Shown here: positions 16,590 to 24,151 of the stretch, in pieces
How the letters are laid out: each line of letters begins with the position of its first letter
Position numbering within the stretch: position 1 is the first letter of the stretch
Source of the DNA: a virus
Reading direction: 5' to 3' (one strand)
Length of the DNA: 37,160 nt
IMG/VR virus record: IMGVR_UViG_3300031576_000990
Location: 1 to 37,160 of that record
Translations under genes and position numbers: made by a program
The notes under the pieces: model-generated
What the model was told of the DNA's origin: nothing
Databases searched by the model: none
Seen by the model: the letters and a program-made list of their open reading frames with translations, nothing else

Positions 16590-16793
16590 ATGAGTAAAAA
16601 AGACGCTGTTTATATCCTGTGCATAGGGTGGGGATTAACCTCGAGCACTTTGCGCTTTTCCGCAAACTACTTTGCCCACAAGCGCAAACATATTAATATA
16701 GGTATAATAGATATTATAATAATAAGGGGTGTGGATAGAGTGGATAACTTTAAAAATCAATCACTTTTAGATTGTCTAATTGCCAACCTATGA
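16590..16793 (+). CDS. Doubtful small ORF across origin-like region
   Basis: A 67-aa frame. Its TGA overlaps the ATG of the next frame (ATGA at 16790-16793), a pattern of translational coupling, and its ATG follows a hairpin directly. However, its sequence (for example INIGIIDIIIIRG) looks like translated AT-rich, repeat-rich DNA, and the stretch it covers has a nested inverted repeat and DnaA-like boxes. It may be non-coding. Confidence 0.3.
   Translation: MSKKDAVYILCIGWGLTSSTLRFSANYFAHKRKHINIGIIDIIIIRGVDRVDNFKNQSLLDCLIANL
16649..16747. other. Candidate replication origin: nested inverted repeat, AT-rich tract and DnaA-like boxes
   Basis: TTTGCGCTT (16649-16657) and AAGCGCAAA (16680-16688) are perfect inverted arms around a second perfect pair, GCAAA/TTTGC (16662-16666 and 16671-16675). 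Next comes about 35 bp of nearly pure A/T (16690-16724), then two tandem DnaA-box-like 9-mers, TGTGGATAG (16730-16738) and AGTGGATAA (16739-16747). Inverted repeat, unwinding-type tract and boxes next to an HTH gene are what a small theta origin looks like. This is inference. Confidence 0.45.
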
Positions 16794-16927
16794 AAAAGAA
16801 CGGCAAGGCGTGCGGACCTATGGGTATGCCGCCAAAGAAAAAACCAGCGCCAAAAAAGCGTAAGAAACAGTTTTTAATTTGGAATAAAACAACCTCACAA
16901 TTATTTAGTGAGGTTGTTTTTTGTTAG
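16790..16927 (+). CDS. Very basic 45-aa hypothetical protein
   Basis: A frame from the ATG at 16790 to TAG at 16925-16927. The first 27 residues are rich in Lys/Pro (MKKNGKACGPMGMPPKKKPA, then PKKRKKQF), typical of small nucleic-acid-binding peptides. The last 15 residues read through the terminator hairpin, which is unusual and lowers confidence. It is coupled by ATGA to the preceding frame. Confidence 0.4.
   Translation: MKKNGKACGPMGMPPKKKPAPKKRKKQFLIWNKTTSQLFSEVVFC
16886..16920. terminator. Strong bidirectional intrinsic terminator
   Basis: A perfect 13-bp stem (16886-16898 AAAACAACCTCAC with 16908-16920 GTGAGGTTGTTTT) closes a 9-nt AU loop, with further T residues after it on the plus strand. 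It separates the short HTH transcript from the late region that starts at 17032. Confidence 0.9.
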
Positions 16928-16960
16928 CAAAAAATGCTATATTCTAAAACGACGCATTTT

Positions 16961-17017
16961 TGCACGATTTTGATTCATTTTGTATCGTTTTTTATTCAAA
17001 ATGGTATCTTTTGTGCA
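16961..17017. promoter_or_regulatory. AT-rich nested inverted repeat upstream of terS (late control or packaging site candidate)
   Basis: Nested inverted arms are TGCAC (16961-16965)/GTGCA (17013-17017), GAT (16966-16968)/ATC (17006-17008) and CATTTTG (16976-16982)/CAAAATG (16997-17003). The whole 16921-17031 gap is T-rich. TATATTCT at about 16938-16945 could be a -10, but no good -35 is seen. Being directly upstream of terS, it could be the late promoter/operator or a terminase recognition (pac) site. Confidence 0.4.
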
Positions 17018-17031
17018 TTTTTTAAACTTTT

Positions 17032-17592
17032 ATGTCAGAAAACGAAAATCAAAATAGCCAAGTAAATAAAGAGGAGCCTATTATTGGCGAGGTCGTAACT
17101 GATAAGAAACCACATTTGCCACAAATTCCCGGCAAGAACGGGGGAGTCCGTCCCGGATCAGGTCGACCCAAAAAACCAATGCTCAAAGAGGATAAACTCC
17201 GGCTTAAAGCTGAGCGTAAACTTAAGCGTAATATTTTTAAATCAGCCTCAGCCCTCTTAGCCTCACAACTCGCTTTAGCCCGGGGATCGTATGTTTTATT
17301 TTGCAAAGAGCAAAAAAAATCGGGTAAAAAAACTTATTTTGTTACCGAGAAAATAACCGACGAGGCCACGATTGAAGCCTATCTTAGGGGAGAGCTTGAT
17401 ACCAAGGGAGGGGAGCAATATTACTTTTTTGCCGTTGAGAAGCCGGATAATCGGGCAATCGACTCATTATTTGACCGAGCCTTTGGTAAGGCCGCGCAAA
17501 CAATCGCTTTCGATCAGGACAAAAATAACATCAATGTCCGTCTCCAACTCTTTGGTCCGGGTGATCCATTGGCTCAAAAAGCCGGCACTTAA
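17032..17592 (+). CDS. Putative terminase small subunit
   Basis: A 186-aa protein immediately upstream of the large terminase (5-nt gap). Residues about 34-49 read GKNGGVRPGSGRPKKP, a basic motif common at the N terminus of phage TerS-like and DNA-binding proteins. Helices follow (LKAERKLKRNIFKSASALLASQLALA), then a beta-rich segment and AIDSLFDRAFGKAAQ (143-157), which resembles the conserved C-terminal part of this class. TerS recognises phage DNA and regulates TerL. First gene of the late region. Confidence 0.7.
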   Translation: MSENENQNSQVNKEEPIIGEVVTDKKPHLPQIPGKNGGVRPGSGRPKKPMLKEDKLRLKAERKLKRNIFKSASALLASQLALARGSYVLFCKEQKKSGKKTYFVTEKITDEATIEAYLRGELDTKGGEQYYFFAVEKPDNRAIDSLFDRAFGKAAQTIAFDQDKNNINVRLQLFGPGDPLAQKAGT

Positions 17593-17597
17593 TCCTT

Positions 17598-18887
17598 ATG
17601 GATTTACATATCCCCTATAATTGGCAGCCGGAACCGCACCAGCTGAGCGTTATCTTAAACGGAGCGCGCTTTAAAGTCATTGTGTGGCACCGTAAGGCCC
17701 GAAAAACTACCTTAGCGATCAATGAACTGGTCCGCTGGGCGGCCGCCATTAAGGGCACCTACTGGTATGTGGCGCCTTTTTTATCTCAGGCCAAAAAGAT
17801 TGTGTGGCAGGATCCGGGTATGTTGCCTAACTATGTGCCGCCGGAAATTTGGGCAAAGCGCAATAATTCCGATCTCTATATTCCCTTTCCCAATGGCTCG
17901 ATTTTATATATTTTAGGCGCTGACCGCCCGGACTCGTTGCGCGGACCGAACCCAATGGGAGTATGTTTAGACGAATACGGCGACATGAAGCCGGAGATTT
18001 GGTCGGGTATTGTGCAGCCGATTATGATCGCGAACCCGGACGCGTGGACTTGGTTTTTAGGAACGCCTAAGGGTCGCAATGACTTTTATGTTAAATTTAG
18101 CTACGCGCAGGAAAACGCTAACTGGTTTTCCTCAATTCTACGAGCCTCTGAGTCGGGGATTATCGCGCCGGAGTGGCTTAACGAAGCGCGTAAAACATCA
18201 ACCGAGTCCTTTTTCCGCCAAGAGTATGAGTGCGACTTTTTGGATAATGCCAACTCATTCTTCCGCCGTATTAAGGAAAATGCCTATGATATCCAAGACA
18301 TACCGCTGACTATTTTTCCGGATCATAAATTTAATCTTGGCGTCGACTTAGCAAAATATAATGACTGGTCGGTTATTACGCCCTTTGACCTCCATACCTT
18401 TATCGCTCATATCCCGGACCGCTTTAACCAAGTGGATTATCCTATGCAAAAAGCCCGTATCGAAGCGGCTCATTTTCGCTATAACCGCGCGCGCTTACGC
18501 ATTGACGGCTCCCACGGCTCAGTAGGTGATCCGATTGTGGACGATTTGCGCCACGCTGGCATTACTATTTTAGACGACGACGCGGTCCAGTTTACAGGAG
18601 GGGAGTATGGCACACGCCGCAAGTTATTGGACGGACTGGCAATTAAATTGGAACAAGATAAAATAAAAATACCAAATGTTGAGTGGCTGATCCAAGAGCT
18701 TGAGTCTATGAGTTATCAGCTCTCAGACAAAGGACGCATTACCGTAAAAGTCCCCGAGGGTATGCACGACGACGGCATTATGAGCTTGGCCTTAGCCGTC
18801 TCAGGTATTGACTCACCGCTCAAAGTTAACAATGCGCTCAGGCAGCAGATTAATCGGAACCGCCAAGAGAATCGGTCCTTTAAATAA
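17598..18887 (+). CDS. terL: Terminase large subunit (ATPase and nuclease)
   Basis: A 429-aa packaging motor protein. The N-terminal ATPase has a divergent Walker A (HRKARKTT, 31-38, where the usual Gly before Lys is Arg), Walker B LDE (124-126, GVCLDEYGDM) and a coupling motif GTPKG (155-159). The C-terminal RNase H-like nuclease shows D250 (LGVDLAKYNDWS), D303 (RIDGSHG) and D391-D392 (MHDDGIMSLA). It is short for the family but has both domains. It packages DNA into the prohead through the portal encoded next. The gap to the portal gene is filled by a long RNA stem. Confidence 0.93.
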   Translation: MDLHIPYNWQPEPHQLSVILNGARFKVIVWHRKARKTTLAINELVRWAAAIKGTYWYVAPFLSQAKKIVWQDPGMLPNYVPPEIWAKRNNSDLYIPFPNGSILYILGADRPDSLRGPNPMGVCLDEYGDMKPEIWSGIVQPIMIANPDAWTWFLGTPKGRNDFYVKFSYAQENANWFSSILRASESGIIAPEWLNEARKTSTESFFRQEYECDFLDNANSFFRRIKENAYDIQDIPLTIFPDHKFNLGVDLAKYNDWSVITPFDLHTFIAHIPDRFNQVDYPMQKARIEAAHFRYNRARLRIDGSHGSVGDPIVDDLRHAGITILDDDAVQFTGGEYGTRRKLLDGLAIKLEQDKIKIPNVEWLIQELESMSYQLSDKGRITVKVPEGMHDDGIMSLALAVSGIDSPLKVNNALRQQINRNRQENRSFK

Positions 18888-19005
18888 TTGGCTGCTATTG
18901 CCCTTACCGGGGCCGCTCTTTTATTTCGTTATCATGCAAATAGCGTCGCATGAGTTTTTAATTAGGGGCCCCCTGTCTCGGCTGAGGCAGGGCGGTAGTA
19001 ACCAA
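18888..19005 (+). ncRNA. Long intergenic RNA stem between terL and portal
   Basis: 18888-18904 pairs with 18989-19005 over 16 of 17 positions (one C-A mismatch, three G-U). Inside are GGGGCC/GGCCCC (18909-18914 with 18967-18972) and UCAUGC/GCAUGA (18932-18937 with 18948-18953). A 9-bp hairpin (18971-18979 with 18984-18992, loop GGCU) competes with the base of the main stem, so two folds are possible. The stem begins at the first nucleotide after the terL stop and ends 12 nt before the portal ATG. Confidence 0.6.
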
Positions 19006-19017
19006 ATATTTTAATCT

Positions 19018-20904
19018 ATGAGTGATCTACTCAATATTTTCTCGCAAACCCGTCTCGAAATCAGGGACTTTTTGTATAACGACATTGAAGTTGTCCCGGG
19101 CTATTATTTCAATCAATACGAGACGATCAAGCGCTGCCACCTTTACGATAATTCCCAATTCCAATACAAGGGTCTTTATAACGGCCGGGAGCGTATGTTT
19201 TTCAATATCTGTAAATTTCGCCGCGAGGTTGCCTCGCGTGCGTTGCAGTTTCAAACATCAGATATCCGACTCTTACCGCTAAACCGAGAGTCACGCTTGG
19301 GCACTTTTCTCATGGAGAAAGAATTAAAGACCTATCTTAAGCGATCTAAATATGGGCAAATGCTCGAGGAGCTGCCGGACTGGATTGCCACTTTCGGAAC
19401 GGGCGTAGTTAGAAAAAATAAAAAGGGCTCAGTCATTGTTGACTTGCGCCGTATGTATAACGACTCCACCGTTAAAACTTTAAAGGGATCTCGCTTTTTG
19501 ACTTTTAAACATTATTTAACGCGCAAGCAGCTTTTGGATAAGGTTAAAGACGGCTGGGACGATAATGCCGTTAAAAAAGCTATTCGAACATTGGGAGGCA
19601 ACACGCCGGCCCCGACCTCTTACGAAGCCGAAAGTATGAGCGGCGCACAGGTTAATCAGATTGTTTCCTCGCCTTATTACAAAGCCTATGAGCGCTTTGG
19701 AGAGGCCCGTATGTGCGATTTAGACCCTAAGAGCCGATCCGAGGATCCGGTGTCAGCTTTGTTTATCATGACGGCCTCTGACTCCTTTATGGATCCAAAC
19801 TTTGGCTTACTGCCTGATCAAGTAGCACCAAACGAGGAGGGGATTGTCCTCTTTAAAGCGCGCTGGAATAAAGATTGGCCCGTCGACGAGTTTCACCTTG
19901 GCCGCACGCCGGGCCGTTGGTTGGGTATTGGCACGATTGAGGATTTATTTGTTCCTCAAGAACGCTTTAACGAAATTAAAAATCAGACGCGCGTATCAAT
20001 GGAAATTTCTGCGCTGCACCTTTTCCAATCTGACGACGAAACAATTATTAACTCTGTCCTCTCTGATCTTGAAACCGGCCAAGTCTTAAAGAAAGCTGTC
20101 GGCTCTGAGGGCTTGCGACCGGTTGATGTGGCCGAGCGCAACATGGCCGCGCAAGAAGCCGAGCTTAGAGATTACGACGCTTCGGCTGACCGGATTGCTT
20201 TTACTCCCGAATTGGCGCGCGGCGAAACGCCGCCGCCGTCTACGCCGGCCACCTCTGCCACTTTGGCCCAGCAAAATGTTAATTCAATTTCTGCCAAGCG
20301 TAAGCGCCGCATTGCGGAAGCCCTGCGTGCTCACTTTAACGAACAGGTGGCGCCTCAGCTTAAATCTGACTTGTCCTATGACCATGTAATCCGTTTTATG
20401 GGCTCTTTAGAGGACTTTACCGAGTTTGACGAATTGTGGGCTGATACCTTGGTCCGCCAAGAAATTATCGATCGTATTTTGGCCGGTAAAGTGGTAACCG
20501 CCGAGGAGCGCGATACCCTCATGCAAGAAATTAAAACAAAGATTAAAGCGATTGGCCCCTACCGTTGGCCTAAGATCAAAGAGAAGTTTTACTACGACAT
20601 GGAATTTGAGTTTGACTTTATCGTGGACGAGGAGCAGGAAAATCTAATGCAGGCCGCTAATAATATCTTTAGAATTTTGGCCGGCTTTATCCAAAACCCT
20701 CAAGTCTTAGACGATCCGCGCATTAAGGTCCTGTATTACAAGTATTGTGAAAAACTTGGTATCGATCCGTTGGAAATTGAAGCCGCCGAGCTAAAAGCCC
20801 CTAAACAGCCGGCCGGTATGCCTATGCCCGGCATGGGACCAATGGGTGCCAAGCAACCAGCACCGGCCGCTGCCGCTCAAATGGCCGCTAAACTTACTCA
20901 GTAA
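19018..20904 (+). CDS. Portal protein
   Basis: A 628-aa protein at the portal position between TerL and the scaffold/capsid genes, of a size typical for podovirus portals. The N-terminal and central region has mixed alpha/beta segments ending in WNKDWPVDEFHLGRTPGRWLGIG (about 280-302) and FVPQERFNEIKNQTRVSMEIS, typical of the wing-to-stem part. A P/T/S-rich linker (about 402-414) leads to a C-terminal helical domain and a Pro/Met/Ala-rich tail (PAGMPMPGMGPMGAKQP). It forms the dodecameric DNA channel and docking site for TerL. Assignment rests on position, length and these features. Confidence 0.85.
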   Translation: MSDLLNIFSQTRLEIRDFLYNDIEVVPGYYFNQYETIKRCHLYDNSQFQYKGLYNGRERMFFNICKFRREVASRALQFQTSDIRLLPLNRESRLGTFLMEKELKTYLKRSKYGQMLEELPDWIATFGTGVVRKNKKGSVIVDLRRMYNDSTVKTLKGSRFLTFKHYLTRKQLLDKVKDGWDDNAVKKAIRTLGGNTPAPTSYEAESMSGAQVNQIVSSPYYKAYERFGEARMCDLDPKSRSEDPVSALFIMTASDSFMDPNFGLLPDQVAPNEEGIVLFKARWNKDWPVDEFHLGRTPGRWLGIGTIEDLFVPQERFNEIKNQTRVSMEISALHLFQSDDETIINSVLSDLETGQVLKKAVGSEGLRPVDVAERNMAAQEAELRDYDASADRIAFTPELARGETPPPSTPATSATLAQQNVNSISAKRKRRIAEALRAHFNEQVAPQLKSDLSYDHVIRFMGSLEDFTEFDELWADTLVRQEIIDRILAGKVVTAEERDTLMQEIKTKIKAIGPYRWPKIKEKFYYDMEFEFDFIVDEEQENLMQAANNIFRILAGFIQNPQVLDDPRIKVLYYKYCEKLGIDPLEIEAAELKAPKQPAGMPMPGMGPMGAKQPAPAAAAQMAAKLTQ

Positions 20905-20917
20905 TTAAATTTTTTGT

Positions 20918-21202
20918 ATGCCTAAAGAAATGACCAAAGAGGCAATAGCTCAGTATCGCCAAGCGATTGCCAAGTTTGTAAATGACCCGGAGTGGTATTT
21001 GATTGAGGACCTGATTAGAGAAAAAATCGAACCCCTACAGTATTTGGCCTCGCTTGATGTTAAAGGCTCCCCGGAGGATATTAAGGCTCAGGTGCTGGCA
21101 AATAAATTATGTTATGACAAAATGACAAAGTGGCTTGTGCAAATGGGCGTTTTAAAGAAGCCATTGGTTGCTCCGAAAGCAGGGGACGATCCGCTGAGAT
21201 AA
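20918..21202 (+). CDS. Small helical protein between portal and scaffold
   Basis: 94 aa, all helical in appearance (KEAIAQYRQAIAKFVNDPEW, then DIKAQVLANKLCYDKMTKWLVQMG). Similar short proteins follow portal genes in many podoviruses, but their function is not established. It starts 13 nt after the portal stop. A structured 97-nt gap follows. Confidence 0.65.
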   Translation: MPKEMTKEAIAQYRQAIAKFVNDPEWYLIEDLIREKIEPLQYLASLDVKGSPEDIKAQVLANKLCYDKMTKWLVQMGVLKKPLVAPKAGDDPLR

Positions 21203-21296
21203 TTTTAAATAGTTCGGGCGTTTAGCCCTCTATGGGTTTCGTCTGCCACCCTTTAACAGGCAGCTTTACATTGTGGTCACATAAGACCCTTTAAAA
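21203..21296 (+). ncRNA. Intergenic multi-hairpin RNA upstream of the scaffold gene
   Basis: UUUUAAA (21203-21209, right after the stop) pairs with UUUAAAA (21290-21296, 3 nt before the next ATG). Within it are GGGC/GCCC (21216-21219 with 21225-21228), GGGUUU/AGACCC (21234-21239 with 21284-21289) and CUGCC/GGCAG (21243-21247 with 21259-21263). Individual stems are short, so confidence is lower than for the capsid-gene pseudoknot. Confidence 0.4.
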
Positions 21297-21299
21297 AAT

Positions 21300-21848
21300 A
21301 TGAGTGAACAAAACGAGCATATCGACTCTCCAACCGATACTGATATCGAGAATCAGGAAAATCTCGACGACCTTAAACCCGAGGACGAGCTCGATTTAGA
21401 GAGCATGACCGAGGAGGAAAAGGACGAGGCGCTTCTTAAGACGCATAAGCTCAATAAACGGATTTTTGCTCGCGCTAAAACCGCTGAGACAAAGCTTAAG
21501 GCAAGACCTAAAGCTGCCGTTGAACCGCCTGCGCCGGGGGCCGACCCACTTAAAAAACCTGAACAGATCTCTGACGCCGACTGGAGAGAGCGCGTGGAGC
21601 TCAAGACTGACGGTTATCTTGAGGAGGATGTTAATTTCATTATGAAAAATGGCGGCCGGTCCGCACTTTCCGATCCCTATGTTAAAGGCGCGCTCGAAAA
21701 GCGTGCTGAGGAAAGAAAAGCGGAAGCCGGAGCTATCGATCATGACGATACAGCAAAATCCGATATAGAGCGCCGCTACTCAGAAGCTGAACTCCGTGCC
21801 ATGCCAGTCGATAAATTAGAAAAAATCCTGCCGCATAGTCGAGGTTAG
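21300..21848 (+). CDS. Putative capsid scaffolding protein
   Basis: A 182-aa strongly acidic, charged helical protein directly upstream of the major capsid gene, the usual place of the scaffold. The first 50 residues are Glu/Asp rich (DLKPEDELDLESMTEEEKDE), a Pro-rich linker (about 72-86) follows, and the second half is helical and mixed in charge (KGALEKRAEERKAEAGAIDH), ending KLEKILPHSRG. There are no protease motifs. It is expected to fill the prohead during assembly and leave before packaging. Confidence 0.75.
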   Translation: MSEQNEHIDSPTDTDIENQENLDDLKPEDELDLESMTEEEKDEALLKTHKLNKRIFARAKTAETKLKARPKAAVEPPAPGADPLKKPEQISDADWRERVELKTDGYLEEDVNFIMKNGGRSALSDPYVKGALEKRAEERKAEAGAIDHDDTAKSDIERRYSEAELRAMPVDKLEKILPHSRG

Positions 21849-21893
21849 TATTTTTTCTGTCGCGAGTGATCCTGTTCTTTACACCCCTTAAAT

Positions 21894-22805
21894 ATGAGCT
21901 CAATCACTACTGGCCTGACTCAGTTGATGATGATCTTTTACAGCAAGGTGTTTTTGGCCCGTGCCGAAGCGGATCTCCGCTACGACTACGGTGCTCAGAA
22001 GCGTAAGCACCCAACCAACAGCGGTAAAACCGTTTACTTTAACCGGTTTTCTCCTTTGGCGGTTGCTACCACGCCATTAACGGAAGCGGCTATGCCGGGC
22101 GCCGTTGATATGACAAGTAATATTGTCAGCGCGGTCATTGCTGAATATGGAACATACACTAAAGTCGGCTCTCTCTTTGAGTTAACCTCTATCGACGAGA
22201 ACCTCAAAGAGCATGTTGAGACAATGGGTCAAAATGCCGCTGAAACCTTAGACACGCTTATTGCCGCCGAATTGTCAGCTAACGGAACCGTCGTTCTCGC
22301 AGGCGCAAAGTCTGCCTTAACTGCCGTTGCCGCTACTGACATTTTGTCGGGCGCCGAAGTTCGTAAGCAATTACGCACTTTGCGCCGTGCCAAGGCTAAG
22401 CCATTTGACGACGGAATGTTTCGAGCAATCGTCCCTGTGTCTGCTTCTTACGATTTGCGCGGTAACACGGAATGGGTTAACACCCAGTTGTATGTCAATC
22501 GAGACTCGATCTTGAAAGGCATTATCGGTCAATTCCACGGCTTTAACTTTGTTGAAACCAATAACGAATCAACCGAAGCTTCAACCGTAACCGTCTACCA
22601 CTCGTTCTTCTTCGGTGCTAACGCCTACGGGACCCTAAATCTCGAAGGACAGCCCGACTCAAGAATTTACGTTAAGAACCCGGGTGATAATGACACCTCT
22701 AACCCTTTGAATACTTGGTCTACTGTGGGTTGGAAAGCGTTTTTTGTTGCCAAGATCCTTAACTCGAGCTGGGTCAATGTTCTCAAGTCCGGCGCAACTG
22801 CTTAG
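21894..22805 (+). CDS. Major capsid protein, N4-gp56 family
   Basis: A 303-aa protein matching the N4-gp56 family of HK97-fold capsid proteins by pattern: YSKVFLARAEADLRYDYGAQKRKHPTNSGKTVYFNRFSPLA broken over 16-56, PLTEAAMPG, the EYGTYTKVGSLFELTSIDEN segment (84-104), and VPVSASYDLRGNTEW later. There is no obvious cleaved pro-domain. It builds the icosahedral shell. A 71-nt pseudoknot RNA follows its stop. Probably the most abundant phage protein, and a plausible client of the phage GroEL/ES (inference). Confidence 0.88.
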   Translation: MSSITTGLTQLMMIFYSKVFLARAEADLRYDYGAQKRKHPTNSGKTVYFNRFSPLAVATTPLTEAAMPGAVDMTSNIVSAVIAEYGTYTKVGSLFELTSIDENLKEHVETMGQNAAETLDTLIAAELSANGTVVLAGAKSALTAVAATDILSGAEVRKQLRTLRRAKAKPFDDGMFRAIVPVSASYDLRGNTEWVNTQLYVNRDSILKGIIGQFHGFNFVETNNESTEASTVTVYHSFFFGANAYGTLNLEGQPDSRIYVKNPGDNDTSNPLNTWSTVGWKAFFVAKILNSSWVNVLKSGATA

Positions 22806-22810
22806 TAGTT

Positions 22811-22881
22811 AGCGTTTGGAGTATCGCTTGAATGGCTTGGACTGCCACACCATTTAAGCGATTACAGTCCCTCTAAACGCT
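22811..22881 (+). ncRNA. Pseudoknot RNA downstream of the capsid gene
   Basis: P1 pairs 22811-22821 with 22871-22881 (11 bp, one G-U). P2 pairs 22823-22835 with 22850-22862 (13 bp, one G-U) and closes a 14-nt loop. Loop bases GGACUG (22839-22844) are fully complementary to CAGUCC (22865-22870), which lies between the 3' arms of P2 and P1. All 71 nt are used in an enclosed H-type pseudoknot. It begins 6 nt after the capsid stop and ends 33 nt before the next start. I do not recognise it as a known ribozyme or riboswitch class. Confidence 0.75.
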
Positions 22882-22914
22882 CCTCTTTGAGCTCATAGAA
22901 AATTAATTTATTCT

Positions 22915-23211
22915 ATGACAAGACTTGATTTTGAGAAAAAGATTAAAAAGGAAATTGACCAGCATTTAAATGTTAAGGTCCACCCCCAAAATCTTGATGT
23001 TGCCGGCGTGTATTACAATGATATTTATATCTGCGCAATTCCGTCCGGTGACATTTACGAGGAGCGAAACCCTAATTATCAAGACGCGGTGGGCAATGTG
23101 CACCGTCCAATTCCCGAAGCGATCGCTATGATCGGCGGCTTTATTCACCAAGTCAAAAACGACCCTGAGTTTTTGGAACTTATGACAGAAAAACCCGACG
23201 CGGTTGTTTAG
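22915..23211 (+). CDS. Hypothetical protein between capsid and glycan genes
   Basis: 98 aa, no family recognised. The N-terminal helix is charged (DFEKKIKKEIDQHLN), followed by a beta-rich middle (VAGVYYNDIYICAIPSGDIYEE) and a helix (PIPEAIAMIGGFIHQVKND). No membrane span. Its position suggests a head-completion or decoration role, but nothing in the sequence proves it. It ends 1 nt before the first glycosyltransferase start. Confidence 0.65.
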   Translation: MTRLDFEKKIKKEIDQHLNVKVHPQNLDVAGVYYNDIYICAIPSGDIYEERNPNYQDAVGNVHRPIPEAIAMIGGFIHQVKNDPEFLELMTEKPDAVV

Positions 23212-23212
23212 T

Positions 23213-24151
23213 ATGCGCGTCTTACTGCAAAACCGACCAGCTGAATTATGGACTGGCGGCGATCAGATCCAATTAGAACAAATCCAAAAGGCTTTAGTAA
23301 AAAAAGGGATAGGGGCTGACTATAATGGTCAGCCCGTTATCTCGCCGGCCTTTCTCATGAGCCAATACGATATCGTCCACCTCTTTAATTTCTCAATGCT
23401 GTGGACCAAGTATCAGCTATGGGTTGGGAAAAAATGGAAAAAGCCAGTTGTATGCTCTATGATTTACCATGAGTCTGACGCCTTTATCCCCTATGACCAG
23501 CAGCAAATTATGCTCGATAGCCTCGACGCGGCGCTCTTTTTGGCGCCGGGCGAGGTGGAGAGGGTGAGGCGTCATTTAATAATCCCCGACGAAAAGATAT
23601 TTTTTGTCCCTAATGGAATTGACCCCTTTTGGTTTAATCCGGTAACGGTCGACGAGGGTGTTATGCAGTCAGGCTTTATTCTGACGGTCGGCCGGATCGA
23701 GCCGTCAAAAGGGCAGCTCGCCGTAGCGAAAGCCTGTATTAAACTTAATGTCCCCTATATCTGTATTGGTGATGTGGTAGACAATAGCTATAGAGCGCTC
23801 TTAGACGGCCTTGGAGCGATTATATTGCCCCGAATGGGACCGGAGGACCTAATTAAGTTTTATGCCTCATGTGGGGTTTTCTGTTTGGCCTCACGGGCCG
23901 AAGTAATGCCACTCTCGGCAATGGAAGCCGGCGCGCAGGGAGCGCCGATCGTTCTAACCGACCATTGCGAGTATAAAGATATCCCGGGCGTGCATTGGGT
24001 CGAATTTGAGAATGTGGATAAGATTGTGGAAAAACTAAGGCTTGCTCTTTTGGGTGGAAAAAACTTACAATGGAGGGAACAGCTTAGATCAATGACATGG
24101 GACAAGGTCGCTGACCAGCTGATTACGATTTATGAATATTTTACTATATGA
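23213..24151 (+). CDS. Glycosyltransferase, GT4-like (GT-B fold)
   Basis: 312 aa from the ATG at 23213, preferred over an in-frame TTG at 23204 that would overlap the previous gene. The N-terminal half is a Rossmann domain (LLQNRPAELWTGGDQIQLEQ broken, YDIVHLFNFS), and the C-terminal half has the GT4 hallmarks FILTVGRIEPSKGQ, FVPNGID and the EX7E motif in EVMPLSAMEAGAQGAP. It transfers a sugar from a nucleotide sugar to an unknown acceptor. First gene of a seven-gene glycan block; its stop overlaps the next start (ATGA). Confidence 0.88.
   Translation: MRVLLQNRPAELWTGGDQIQLEQIQKALVKKGIGADYNGQPVISPAFLMSQYDIVHLFNFSMLWTKYQLWVGKKWKKPVVCSMIYHESDAFIPYDQQQIMLDSLDAALFLAPGEVERVRRHLIIPDEKIFFVPNGIDPFWFNPVTVDEGVMQSGFILTVGRIEPSKGQLAVAKACIKLNVPYICIGDVVDNSYRALLDGLGAIILPRMGPEDLIKFYASCGVFCLASRAEVMPLSAMEAGAQGAPIVLTDHCEYKDIPGVHWVEFENVDKIVEKLRLALLGGKNLQWREQLRSMTWDKVADQLITIYEYFTI

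Noticed and set aside
22811-22881. Twister, pistol or hammerhead ribozyme
   Set aside because: The nested pseudoknot outline is suggestive, but I cannot find the conserved core sequences of these ribozymes (for example CUGANGA/GAAA for hammerhead).
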